From Chimaeribacter californicus (lineage in GTDB: Bacteria; Pseudomonadota; Gammaproteobacteria; Enterobacterales; Enterobacteriaceae), in NCBI RefSeq assembly GCF_002858675.1, contig NZ_PJZF01000004.1:241960-305959 (forward strand): a DNA stretch of 64,000 nucleotides, given 5' to 3'. Of the stretch, positions 8,450-16,274 are shown one piece after another. The position numbers were made by a program, and so were the translations under genes. Positions within the stretch are counted from its first letter, which is position 1, and the number at the start of each line of letters is the position of its first letter. Under the pieces are notes generated by a model, which worked only from the letters and a program-made list of their open reading frames with translations, did no database searches and had not been told where the DNA came from.

Positions 8450-8920
8450 ATGTCTGCTCAGAATAAGTTTTTTAAAAAGCTTGCCCATAAAAACAGCAAA
8501 AAAGCCGTCGCCAACAACCTGCACGATGACATTGAAGTGTTCAGGAAGGAGACCCTGCGTCTGCTGGAGATCGTCGAAAAATGGTTTCGTGATACACCGA
8601 TTCACTGCAACAGATGGGAAAATAGCCTCACTGAACATATTGCCCCGGAAGTAATCTACCAGATCCCCGGCATGACCCTGATTAATGAAGAGAAGCACTT
8701 ACATATCACGCCGTTGGGCATGTATTGCCTGGGTGGGGTAAAAGGGCGGCTTCTGGTGTCATTGCATATGAACGGCGAGGAGAAAAACCTGTTTGAATGC
8801 CGCCTTAATGACAGCCGGGCCGACTTCGATGAATGGGGGCTGATTGATTGCGCCAATAAAAAGAAAATTATGCCGCTCAGGGAAGACACGTTTTTTGACT
8901 ATATTTTTGAATTCGCGTGA
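8450..8920 (+). CDS. Unknown protein, 156 residues
   Basis: I do not recognise this protein. The start at 8450 is supported by GGAGAG 5 bases upstream. The N-terminus is strongly basic (FFKKLAHKNSKKAV), followed by a helix (ETLRLLEIVEKWFRD) and a mixed beta-rich region (KHLHITPLGMYCLGG, GRLLVSLHMNGEEKN). There is no signal peptide or membrane segment. Size, solitary setting, nearby antitoxin genes and a strong terminator suit an accessory gene such as an immunity protein, but that is only inference. A 70-base nested inverted repeat lies upstream and a clear Rho-independent terminator follows. Confidence 0.65.
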   Translation: MSAQNKFFKKLAHKNSKKAVANNLHDDIEVFRKETLRLLEIVEKWFRDTPIHCNRWENSLTEHIAPEVIYQIPGMTLINEEKHLHITPLGMYCLGGVKGRLLVSLHMNGEEKNLFECRLNDSRADFDEWGLIDCANKKKIMPLREDTFFDYIFEFA

Positions 8921-8946
8921 AACCTGCCAACGCGGCTCTTTTTCTG

Positions 8947-8986
8947 CCCCCCTCTGCCCGCAGTCGACGGGCTGAGGGGGCTTTTT
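8947..8986 (+). terminator. Rho-independent terminator
   Basis: CCCCCT (8948-8953) and CCCG (8957-8960) pair with CGGG (8968-8971) and AGGGGG (8975-8980), giving a long GC stem with one mismatch. CTTTTT follows. It ends the unknown gene at 8450-8920. Confidence 0.85.
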
Positions 8987-9013
8987 AGTAAAAGTGGGTA
9001 TTCATGGCTTAAA

Positions 9014-9211
9014 TCACTGTTCATCCATGACATTCTGCCGCTCAGCCATAAAATCCGCATCTGCTTTTTCTTCCAGCAAAAACGTTCTCCAGCTGGGTTT
9101 CACCGGTCGCAAAATCAGGGAAGCGTCGCGTAGGATGCTGCCACCATCGAAGTTTGGGCATCGACGGATAGCCAGGTTATTGCCATATCTGAATACCGAT
9201 ACAATGCGCAT
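9014..9211 (-). CDS. VapB-type (AbrB-like) antitoxin, shortened and without toxin
   Basis: This 65-residue protein matches the VapB antitoxin plan. It has an N-terminal swapped-hairpin start (MRIVSVFRYGNNLAIR) and the conserved ILRPVKPSW block, with a tail (EKADADFMAERQ) that normally contacts the VapC toxin. Compared with the usual family pattern the middle is several residues short (RCPNFDGGSILRDAS) and the C-terminus stops early. No vapC frame follows: only about 27 bases separate the stop from the terminator of the opposite gene. AAGGA lies 8 bases before the ATG. It is likely a decaying or solitary antitoxin. Confidence 0.7.
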   Translation of the reverse strand: MRIVSVFRYGNNLAIRRCPNFDGGSILRDASLILRPVKPSWRTFLLEEKADADFMAERQNVMDEQ

Positions 9212-9296
9212 AGCCGGGTTCCTTACAGAGTAAAGGAATCAAAGATAGCCCGGTTTCCCTCATTGGACGTTGATATAGGCTAACTGTAATGACATG

Positions 9297-9313
9297 CATA
9301 GGTCAGGCCTATG
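9297..9313. repeat. Short inverted repeat CATAGG/CCTATG
   Basis: Six-base arms (9297-9302, 9308-9313) surround a 5-base loop about 85 bases upstream of the VapB-like gene. It could be its operator or part of the end of the MFS transcript. Confidence 0.35.
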
Positions 9314-9368
9314 TGGATAATTGGCTATGAAGGTGTGTTATTGGCGTAAACAGAAAAACAGGGGGAGA

Positions 9369-9390
9369 ACGTGGCCCCGTAAGGCCACGT
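9369..9390 (-). terminator. Terminator of the MFS gene
   Basis: ACGTGGCC (9369-9376) and GGCCACGT (9383-9390) form a perfect 8-base stem. On the minus strand it is followed by a pyrimidine-rich stretch ending TGTTTTT. Confidence 0.6.
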
Positions 9391-9399
9391 ACAACAGCA

Positions 9400-10614
9400 T
9401 TACGCTTCCGGCGTGATTACCACCGGGCGGGGGCGCGAGACGCGCTCATTCAGCAGGGAGAGCAGGAAAATCACCAGCCCCAACAGCGGCAGGATCGCCC
9501 CATAGGTGGCGGTATAGGTGACCGGGTAGCCATTTTCCACCACATAAGCCCCCACACTGGCACCCAGGGCGTTAGCGATGTTGAACGCCGAATGGTTCAG
9601 CGTGGCCGCCAGGGTCTGCGCTTTGCCCGCCACCTGCATCAGCCGTACCTGCAACGGCGCGCAGAGCGCGAGGTTAGTGCCGATCAGGAAACTGCCGAGG
9701 ATGGCGCCAAACAGCGTCGGGGCCAGCAACGGGAACAGCAGCAACACCGCGATGCTCCAGAGCAGAATGCAGAACATCGACAGCATGACCTTTTTGTCCG
9801 CCGCCCAGCCGCCGGCCAGATTGCCCGCCACCATGCCCAGCCCAAAGGCGAACAGAATCACCGGCAGCCAGCTGTGGGAGAGGTGCACCGCATAGGTCAC
9901 CACCGGCGAGATGTAACTGATCACCGAGAACATGCCGCCAAAGCCAATCGCCGCAATCCCCAGCGTCAGCCAGATGCGCCGGTTCATCAGTGCCTTAATC
10001 TCTTTCAGCGGTGAATTGGTGGGGTCTTGCGCGGTTTTCGGGAAAATTGCCGCAATCAGCACCACATCCACCAGCGCGATCAGCGCCACGGTGCCGAACG
10101 CCCAGCGCCAGTTGATATATTCCCCCAGCATGGCCGCCAGCGGATTACCCAGCAGTGACGCCAGCGTCAGCCCGAGCAGCACATTCCCCACCGCTTTACC
10201 ACGGCGATCCGGTGACACCAGCGAGGCTGCCGCCAGCGCCGCCACCCCGAGAAACGCCCCGTGCGGCAGGCCGCTGACGAAACGCGCCAGCACCAGCGCG
10301 TGGTAATCCGCCGCCAGCACGCTGGCCAGGTTCCCGGCCAGGAACAGCGCCATAAACAGCATCAACTGGTGTTTGCGTTGCAACTGGGTGGTCAGCAGTG
10401 AAAACAGCGGCGCGCCGATCACCACGCCAATCGCGTAGGCGCTGATGAAATGGCTGCCTTGCGCCAGCGTCACAGACATCGACTGACAGACTTCGGCCAG
10501 CAGGCCCATGATAGAGAACTCGCTCATGCCGATGGCAAAGCTTCCCAGCGCCAGCGCAAAGATCGCCAGGGCGAGGGAGGGCGCAGGCGAGGGGGTAAAA
10601 CTGTTTTTTTCCAT
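9400..10614 (-). CDS. MFS efflux transporter (DHA1, AraJ/YdhP-like)
   Basis: This 404-residue inner-membrane protein has about 12 hydrophobic helices. It opens with a short polar N-terminus, then LALAIFALALGSFAIGMSEF, the DHA1 start in which a conserved E or D closes helix 1. The family loop between helices 2 and 3 and motif C-like glycine-rich helices (LLGLTLASLLGNPLAAMLGE) are visible. It most resembles the AraJ/YdhP group of drug or sugar exporters; the substrate is unknown. The longer upstream frame lacks any signal, so I start at ATG 10614. The gene is divergent from the large catabolic operon and shares a 530-base intergenic region with it. Confidence 0.85.
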   Translation of the reverse strand: MEKNSFTPSPAPSLALAIFALALGSFAIGMSEFSIMGLLAEVCQSMSVTLAQGSHFISAYAIGVVIGAPLFSLLTTQLQRKHQLMLFMALFLAGNLASVLAADYHALVLARFVSGLPHGAFLGVAALAAASLVSPDRRGKAVGNVLLGLTLASLLGNPLAAMLGEYINWRWAFGTVALIALVDVVLIAAIFPKTAQDPTNSPLKEIKALMNRRIWLTLGIAAIGFGGMFSVISYISPVVTYAVHLSHSWLPVILFAFGLGMVAGNLAGGWAADKKVMLSMFCILLWSIAVLLLFPLLAPTLFGAILGSFLIGTNLALCAPLQVRLMQVAGKAQTLAATLNHSAFNIANALGASVGAYVVENGYPVTYTATYGAILPLLGLVIFLLSLLNERVSRPRPVVITPEA

Positions 10615-10802
10615 GGTGAAATACGGCTTACGTTGTGATTCAAATAAAAAGAACGACGGCGACAGGGCGAAGCCCGGCGCTGAAGATGAAAGGAAAAACC
10701 TGGGGGCTGTTATGGCAGCGCAACAGCGCCGGCGGGATATTCCCGCATCTGACTCCCCACCCCTTGCGGGCCGGGCAGTGTAGTCGCCCCATCCGGCCAC
10801 GG

Positions 10803-10828
10803 CAAGAAGTGATTTGCGTCACACTTTT
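10803..10828. promoter_or_regulatory. Candidate CRP site
   Basis: GTGA (10809-10812) and TCAC (10819-10822) are separated by 6 bases with AT-rich flanks, close to the CRP consensus. The site lies in the shared region between the MFS gene and the catabolic operon. Confidence 0.4.
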
Positions 10829-10874
10829 TTCAGCGGCGCGTTATTGCCGGGTGGAATAAACTTATTCCGGCGCT

Positions 10875-10913
10875 GGTGCACAGCGGTGGGAAATTGCCCT
10901 GTCGCGGTGCACA
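10875..10913 (+). promoter_or_regulatory. Two GGTGCACA boxes, candidate enhancer sites
   Basis: Identical 8-base boxes at 10875-10882 and 10906-10913 are 31 bases apart, close to three helical turns. The NtrC site consensus contains TGCAC and GGTGCA half-sites. They lie about 120-160 bases upstream of the sigma54-type -24 element, a normal enhancer distance. Confidence 0.45.
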
Positions 10914-11032
10914 AAAAATCACCTTAACGCCCTAAAAGCCCGGCCGCGCATTCCGCCCGTTATTTCCCCTGCGAATTCGGCAGGAAATTTTTTTCCACCG
11001 CCGTTTACGCATTAAAATTTTTTCCGCCATTC

Positions 11033-11048
11033 TGGCATGCAACCTGCA
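11033..11048 (+). promoter_or_regulatory. Sigma54-type -24/-12 promoter
   Basis: TGGCATGCAACCTGCA matches the RpoN consensus (TGGCAC-N5-TTGCA) with two mismatches. The essential GG (11034-11035) and GC (11046-11047) have exactly 10 bases between them. Transcription would begin near 11059, about 84 bases before the aldehyde dehydrogenase ATG. A palindrome CCGTTA-TTTAT-TAACGG (11073-11089) lies in the leader. Confidence 0.55.
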
Positions 11049-11142
11049 ATATCTTCCTCATAAGCGCCAACACCGTTATTTATTAACGGGTTAGCAATTG
11101 CGTCTGTACACCTTTCATCCGGCGAAGAAAAGGAATGATGCC

Positions 11143-12612
11143 ATGCTGAGTTTTAACCCCAACAAGGTGGTGCTGCCTGCCGGGCAGTTTATTAACGGTG
11201 AGTATTGCCGGGGAGAGGGCGCGGCTTTCCCGGTGAAACGCCCGTCAGACGGCCAGGTCGCCGGGGAGTTATACGAATCGGGCGCGGCGCAGGTGGATGA
11301 GGCGGTCACGCTGGCTGACCAGGCGGTAAACGCCAGCGGCTGGGCAGCCTGCCCGCCGCGAGAACGGGGCGCGGTGCTGCGCCGCTGGGCGGATCTGATC
11401 GCCACTGACAGCGCGCTGGCGCAACTCGAAGCCCTCGGCTCCACCCGCCCGATCAGCGACGTGGTCAACCACGAGCTGCCGTTTACCGCCGAGGCGATCC
11501 GTTTTTATGCCGAATGCGCCGACAAATACAGCGGCGACCTGCTGCCGACCCGTGATGCCAGCCTGGGCATGCTGGTGCCGGAGCCGTATGGCGTGATCGG
11601 GGCCATCACGCCGTGGAATTTCCCGCTGTCGATGGCGTCGTGGAAGTGCGGCCCGGCGCTGGCGGCCGGTAATGCGGTGGTGCTGAAACCCTCTGAACTC
11701 ACGCCGTACTCCACCGTGCGCATGGCGGAACTGGCGGTGCAGGCGGGGTTACCGGCCGGGGTGCTGAATATTGTGCAGGGCAGCGGCGCGGTAACCGGCA
11801 GCGCGCTGGTGGCGCACCCGCTGGTACGTAAAGTCTCCTTTACCGGCTCGACCCAGACCGGCGCACGCATCATGAGCGATGCCGCGTTTAACGGCATGAA
11901 ACCGGTCACGCTGGAGCTGGGCGGCAAAAGCCCGCAGCTGGTGTTTGATGACGCAGGCGATCTGGATGTGGTGGCCGATCGCATTCTGCGCGGCTTCACC
12001 GCCAATGGCGGGCAGGCGTGCGTGGCCGGCACCCGGCTGATTGTGCAGCGCGGCGTGGCCGATGCCCTGATAGCGAAACTGATCGCCCGCTGCGCGGCCT
12101 TCCGCCCCGGCGTCACCTGGGAGGAGTCCAGCCGCTACGCGCCGCTGATCAACGCCCGGCAGGCGGAGAAAGTCGCCTCGGTGGTGCAGGCGGCGGTACG
12201 CGCAGGCGGGGAGATCCTTACCGGCGGGCAACGGTTTGACGGCACCGGCGAGGGCTATTTCTGGCAGCCGACCCTGCTGGCGAACGTCAGCGCTGACAGC
12301 CCGGCGGTACAGGAGGAGATTTTTGGCCCGGTGCTGACGGTGCAGCTGTTTGATGACGAGGCCGAAGGGCTGGCGCTGGCCGCGCACCCGACTTACGGCC
12401 TGTGCGCCGGGGTACACACCCTGAGCCTGGCGCGCGCCCTGCGGGCGATGCGCGGGATTGCCGCCGGCACCGTCTGGATCAACCGTTATGGCCGCTCCGG
12501 CGACTTCATTATTCCCACCGGCGGGTTCCACGGCTCCGGCATCGGCAAGGATCTGGGGCGGCAGGCGTTCGAAGCCTGCCAACGCCATAAAAGTGTGCTG
12601 ATTGATTTCTGA
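11143..12612 (+). CDS. NAD(P)-dependent aldehyde dehydrogenase
   Basis: This 489-residue cytoplasmic enzyme oxidises an aldehyde to its acid. Family landmarks are the substrate/NAD region ITPWNFPLSMASWKCGPALAAG, the Rossmann turn SFTGSTQTGARI, the general base in VTLELGGKSP (Glu) and the catalytic cysteine in NGGQACVAGTR. EEIFGPVLTV comes near the end. I start at ATG 11143 with AGGA 8 bases upstream; a longer frame begins with TTG and lacks a ribosome site. As first gene of an operon with two FAD amine oxidases and an aminotransferase, it probably oxidises the aminoaldehyde or semialdehyde they release. Confidence 0.93.
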   Translation: MLSFNPNKVVLPAGQFINGEYCRGEGAAFPVKRPSDGQVAGELYESGAAQVDEAVTLADQAVNASGWAACPPRERGAVLRRWADLIATDSALAQLEALGSTRPISDVVNHELPFTAEAIRFYAECADKYSGDLLPTRDASLGMLVPEPYGVIGAITPWNFPLSMASWKCGPALAAGNAVVLKPSELTPYSTVRMAELAVQAGLPAGVLNIVQGSGAVTGSALVAHPLVRKVSFTGSTQTGARIMSDAAFNGMKPVTLELGGKSPQLVFDDAGDLDVVADRILRGFTANGGQACVAGTRLIVQRGVADALIAKLIARCAAFRPGVTWEESSRYAPLINARQAEKVASVVQAAVRAGGEILTGGQRFDGTGEGYFWQPTLLANVSADSPAVQEEIFGPVLTVQLFDDEAEGLALAAHPTYGLCAGVHTLSLARALRAMRGIAAGTVWINRYGRSGDFIIPTGGFHGSGIGKDLGRQAFEACQRHKSVLIDF

Positions 12613-12640
12613 ACCCTTTTACCCAACTGCGAGGTACGTC

Positions 12641-13309
12641 ATGGCCCTGTTCAAACCCAAGTTCATCACCTTCGACTGCTACGGCACGCTGATTAATTTT
12701 GATATGGCGGGGGCCGCGCAAGCGGCCTTTGCTGACCGGGTCAGTGAGGCGGAGATGCCCGCCTTTACCCGCGATTTCGCCGCCTACCGGCTGGATGAAG
12801 TGCTCGGTGCCTGGAAACCCTACGATCAGGTGGTCAGCAATGCGCTGCGCCGCACCTGTAAAAAGTGGCAGGTGGAATACAGCCCGCGCGACGGCGATGC
12901 GGTCTACACCGCCTGCGCCACCTGGGGGCCGCACCCGGACGTGCCCGCCGGGCTGGCGAAAGTGGCGGAGGCCTTCCCGCTGGTGCTGCTCACCAACTCG
13001 ATGAATGACCTGATCACCCACCATGTGCCGCGCCTCGGCGCGCCGATCCACATGACCATTACCGCTGAAGAGGTCGGGGCCTATAAGCCGCAGATGAAAG
13101 GCTTCGAATACATGCTCGACAAACTGGGCTGCGGCCCGGACGAGATCCTGCATGTCTCCTCCAGCCTGCGTTATGACCTGATGACCGCCCACGATCTCGG
13201 CATCACCCACAAGGTGTTTGTGGCACGCGGGCATGAGCCGTCCACGCCTTATTACGGCTACACCGAAATCCAGGACATCGGCGGGCTGGCCGCCGTGGTC
13301 GGCCTGTAA
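12641..13309 (+). CDS. HAD-superfamily hydrolase, type II haloacid dehalogenase-like
   Basis: This 222-residue enzyme has the nucleophile motif TFDCYGTLINFD (Asp12), motif II LLTNSMND, the motif III lysine in GAYKPQMKGF and a motif IV region VSSSLRYDLMTAHDLG. The YGTL pattern places it with L-2-haloacid dehalogenases and related phosphatases. Whether it removes halide or phosphate here is unknown, and the operon context suggests a side reaction on an amine-derived acid. GAGGTACGTC precedes ATG 12641, which I prefer over a longer frame overlapping the dehydrogenase gene. The FAD oxidase follows 20 bases later. Confidence 0.85.
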   Translation: MALFKPKFITFDCYGTLINFDMAGAAQAAFADRVSEAEMPAFTRDFAAYRLDEVLGAWKPYDQVVSNALRRTCKKWQVEYSPRDGDAVYTACATWGPHPDVPAGLAKVAEAFPLVLLTNSMNDLITHHVPRLGAPIHMTITAEEVGAYKPQMKGFEYMLDKLGCGPDEILHVSSSLRYDLMTAHDLGITHKVFVARGHEPSTPYYGYTEIQDIGGLAAVVGL

Positions 13310-13329
13310 TCCGGCAAGGGGGAAGGCGC

Positions 13330-14607
13330 ATGAAACTTGAATCGTTCTGGCAGGCCACCGCCCCGGCGTTTACCGGCGCGGCCACCGGCGACCTGCCCGC
13401 CTCGGCGGAGGTGGTGGTGATTGGCGGCGGCTTTACCGGCATGTCGGCGGCGCTGTCACTGGCGCGCCACGGCATGAAGGTGGTGCTGCTGGAGGCCGGG
13501 CAGGTGATGGGGCAGGCCTCGGCGCGCAACGGCGGCCATTGCAACACCGGCGTGGCGCAGAACTTCGCCTCACTGGCGGCGTCGCAGGGGCTGGAGCAGG
13601 CCAGCCGCTATTACCACGCCTTTGCGGATGCGGTGGAGTATGTGCAGGCGCTGGTACAGCGCGAGCAGATTGACTGTGATTTCATGCGCTGCGGCAAGCT
13701 CAAGCTGGCGAGTAAAGCCTCCCATTTCCCGGCGTTGCAGGCGGCCTATGAGCTGATGCGCCGCACGGTAGACCCGGAGGTGGAACTGCTCAGCGCCGAT
13801 GAGGTACGCCATGAAATCGCCTCAGGGGACTTCCACGGCGGGTTGATCCAACAGCGCGGCGGCCAGATGCACATGGGCAAATTCGGCGTCGGGCTGGCAG
13901 AGGCGGCCGCCCGCAGCGGCGCGGCCATCTACCCGCAGACGCCGGTGACTGGGCTGACCCGGCTGGCCGGTTACCGCCACCGGGTGGAAACCGCGCGCGG
14001 CGCCATCGTGGCGGACAAAGTTTTCATGGCGACCGGCTGCTCCAACCTCGGGCCGTTCCCGTGGTTCCAGCGGCGTATTGTGCCGGTGGGCAGTTTTATT
14101 GTGGTGACGGAGCCGCTCGACCCGGCGCTGCTGCACCATTTATTGCCGCATAACCGCACCTACGTCACCTCAATGAACATCGGCAACTACTTCCGCACCA
14201 CCGCCGATAACCGGCTGGTGTTCGGCGGCCGGGCGCGTTTCGCCGTGAGCAACCCGACGTCGGATGCGCGCAGCGGCGCGGTGCTGCAGGCCGGGCTGGT
14301 GAAACTGTTCCCGGCACTGGCGGATAGCCGCATCGACTACTGCTGGGGCGGGCTGGTGGACATGACCGCCGACCGCCTGCCGCGTGCCGGGGAGCGTGAC
14401 GGGGTGTTCTACTCCCTCGGCTACAGCGGCCACGGCACGCAGATGTCGGTCTGGATGGGCCGGGTAATGGCGGACATGCTGGCAGAAAAAGCCGACGCCA
14501 ACCCCTGGCAGCGTGACCCCTGGCCGGCGGTGCCGGGCTATTTCGGCAAGCCGTGGTTTTTACCGGTGGCGGGGTGGTACTACAAAGCCAAAGACCGCTT
14601 CTCCTGA
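13330..14607 (+). CDS. FAD-dependent amine oxidase, PuuB-like
   Basis: This 425-residue enzyme is of the DAO fold, close in length and layout to gamma-glutamylputrescine oxidase (PuuB). The FAD Rossmann motif VVVIGGGFTGMSAALSLARHG (about residues 30-50) is followed by the flavin-contact region ASARNGGHCNTG. The C-terminal region YSLGYSGHGTQMSVWMGR closes the FAD site, and the block TADNRLVFGGRARF is shared with PuuB. It would oxidise an amine or N-substituted amino acid, giving an aldehyde for the neighbouring dehydrogenase. The exact substrate is unknown. Confidence 0.88.
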   Translation: MKLESFWQATAPAFTGAATGDLPASAEVVVIGGGFTGMSAALSLARHGMKVVLLEAGQVMGQASARNGGHCNTGVAQNFASLAASQGLEQASRYYHAFADAVEYVQALVQREQIDCDFMRCGKLKLASKASHFPALQAAYELMRRTVDPEVELLSADEVRHEIASGDFHGGLIQQRGGQMHMGKFGVGLAEAAARSGAAIYPQTPVTGLTRLAGYRHRVETARGAIVADKVFMATGCSNLGPFPWFQRRIVPVGSFIVVTEPLDPALLHHLLPHNRTYVTSMNIGNYFRTTADNRLVFGGRARFAVSNPTSDARSGAVLQAGLVKLFPALADSRIDYCWGGLVDMTADRLPRAGERDGVFYSLGYSGHGTQMSVWMGRVMADMLAEKADANPWQRDPWPAVPGYFGKPWFLPVAGWYYKAKDRFS

Positions 14608-14636
14608 ATCTCACTGTGAACAACTGAGGGTGTGCG

Positions 14637-16259
14637 ATGAGCAAATTTTTAAAAGAATTCAGCGGCATTACTGTATCAACCCAGATCGACCCCTCCCTGA
14701 GCCGGGCGATTAATGAGGTTTCACTCTCACGACGCGGCCTGATGAAGATGCTGGCGGCCGGGGCGGTGGCAAGCACCGGTTTACTGGGCTTCCCCGACGC
14801 GGTGTTTGCCGCTGAAACGCCGGTGATGGGCGGGAAATTGCGCGCGGCGATGGCGAACGCCTCCGCCACCGACACGCTCGACCCGGCCAAAGCCAGTAAC
14901 AGCGGCGACTATGTGCGCCAGTGCATGTTCTACAACGCCCTGACTGAGCTGGACAAAAACCTCACCCCGCAACCGGCGCTGGCGCAAACCTTTGACAGCG
15001 CCGACGGCAAAACCTGGCGCATCACCCTGCGCCCCGGCGTCACCTTCCATGACGGCAAAACCCTCAGCGCACAGGATGTGGTCTACTCCCTGAGCCGCCA
15101 CAAAGACCCGGCGGTCGGCTCCACCGCCATCACGCTGGCGTCACAGTTCCAGACCATCACCGCCGTCAGCCCGACCGAAGTGCAACTGGTGCTGGCGTCC
15201 CCTAACTATGATTTGCCGTCCCTGCTCGCCACCAACGCCTTTATGATCATTCAGGACGGCACCAAAACTTTCAGCAAGGCGGTCGGCACCGGGCCGTTTG
15301 TTTGTCAGGAGTTCTCGCCCGGCGTGCGTTCCATCGGGGTGAAAAACAAAAACTACTGGAAACCGGGGCTGCCGCGCCTCGACGAGGTAGAGCTGCTGGG
15401 CGTTACCGACCCGGCGGCGCGCGTCAATGCGCTGATGTCCGGCGATTTGCATATGGTCTCCACGCTCTCCGCCGGGGATGTGAAACGGCTGAAACAGTCC
15501 GGCCAGTTCGGCATTCTGGAGAGCAAATCCGGCATGTACAGCAACCTGATTATCCGCACTGACCGCCAGCCGGGGAATAACGCCGATTTCGTGCTGGCGA
15601 TGAAGTACCTCCAGCCGCGTGACATGGTGGTGAAAACCGTGATGCAGGGGCTGGGTGACGTCGCCAATGACACGCCGGTACCGCCGTGGCACCCGATGTT
15701 CAACCAGGATCTGCCGCAGCGTACGCTGGATATCGACAAGGCGCGTTTCCACCTGAAAAAAGCCGGGATGGTGGGCGCCAAAGCCGAGATCATCACCACG
15801 CCGAACATCGAAGGGGCGGTGGAGGGCGGCCAGCTGCTGCAACAGGTCGGCCGCTCGGCGGGCGTCAATTTCCAGGTACGGCGCGTGCCCTATGACGGCT
15901 ACTGGTCAACCCACTGGATGAAAGACCCGATCGGTTACGGCTCGGTGAACCCGCGCCCGACGCTGGACATGCTGTTCTCCCAGTTTTACGTCTCTGATGC
16001 GCCGTGGAACGAGTCCGGCTGGCGCAACCCGCAGTTTGACCAGCTGGTGGTGGCCGCACGCGGCGAGCGCGATCAGGGCAAACGCAAGCAGATGTACGGC
16101 GATATGCAGGCGTTGATCTACGAACACTGCGGCACGCTGATCCCGGCGTTTATCAGCTCGCAGGACGGCTTCAGCAAGAAAGTGAAAGGCGTGGAGCCGT
16201 GGCCGTCCGGCATGATGATGGGGTATCGCTTCCACGAATTCGCCTGGCTGGCGGCATAA
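14637..16259 (+). CDS. Periplasmic substrate-binding protein, family 5 (DppA/OppA type)
   Basis: This 540-residue solute-binding protein belongs to the peptide/nickel importer class. Its N-terminus carries a twin-arginine signal (LSRRGLMKML) followed by a hydrophobic stretch ending AVFAAE, so it is probably exported folded by Tat. The family 5 signature region (TLRPGVTFHDGKTLSAQDVVYSL) is clear. The permeases and ATPase of the same importer follow in the operon. The ligand is likely an amino compound handled by the oxidases, not ordinary peptides. GAGG precedes the ATG. Confidence 0.92.
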   Translation: MSKFLKEFSGITVSTQIDPSLSRAINEVSLSRRGLMKMLAAGAVASTGLLGFPDAVFAAETPVMGGKLRAAMANASATDTLDPAKASNSGDYVRQCMFYNALTELDKNLTPQPALAQTFDSADGKTWRITLRPGVTFHDGKTLSAQDVVYSLSRHKDPAVGSTAITLASQFQTITAVSPTEVQLVLASPNYDLPSLLATNAFMIIQDGTKTFSKAVGTGPFVCQEFSPGVRSIGVKNKNYWKPGLPRLDEVELLGVTDPAARVNALMSGDLHMVSTLSAGDVKRLKQSGQFGILESKSGMYSNLIIRTDRQPGNNADFVLAMKYLQPRDMVVKTVMQGLGDVANDTPVPPWHPMFNQDLPQRTLDIDKARFHLKKAGMVGAKAEIITTPNIEGAVEGGQLLQQVGRSAGVNFQVRRVPYDGYWSTHWMKDPIGYGSVNPRPTLDMLFSQFYVSDAPWNESGWRNPQFDQLVVAARGERDQGKRKQMYGDMQALIYEHCGTLIPAFISSQDGFSKKVKGVEPWPSGMMMGYRFHEFAWLAA

Positions 16260-16274
16260 CCCGGGGGGAGCGCC

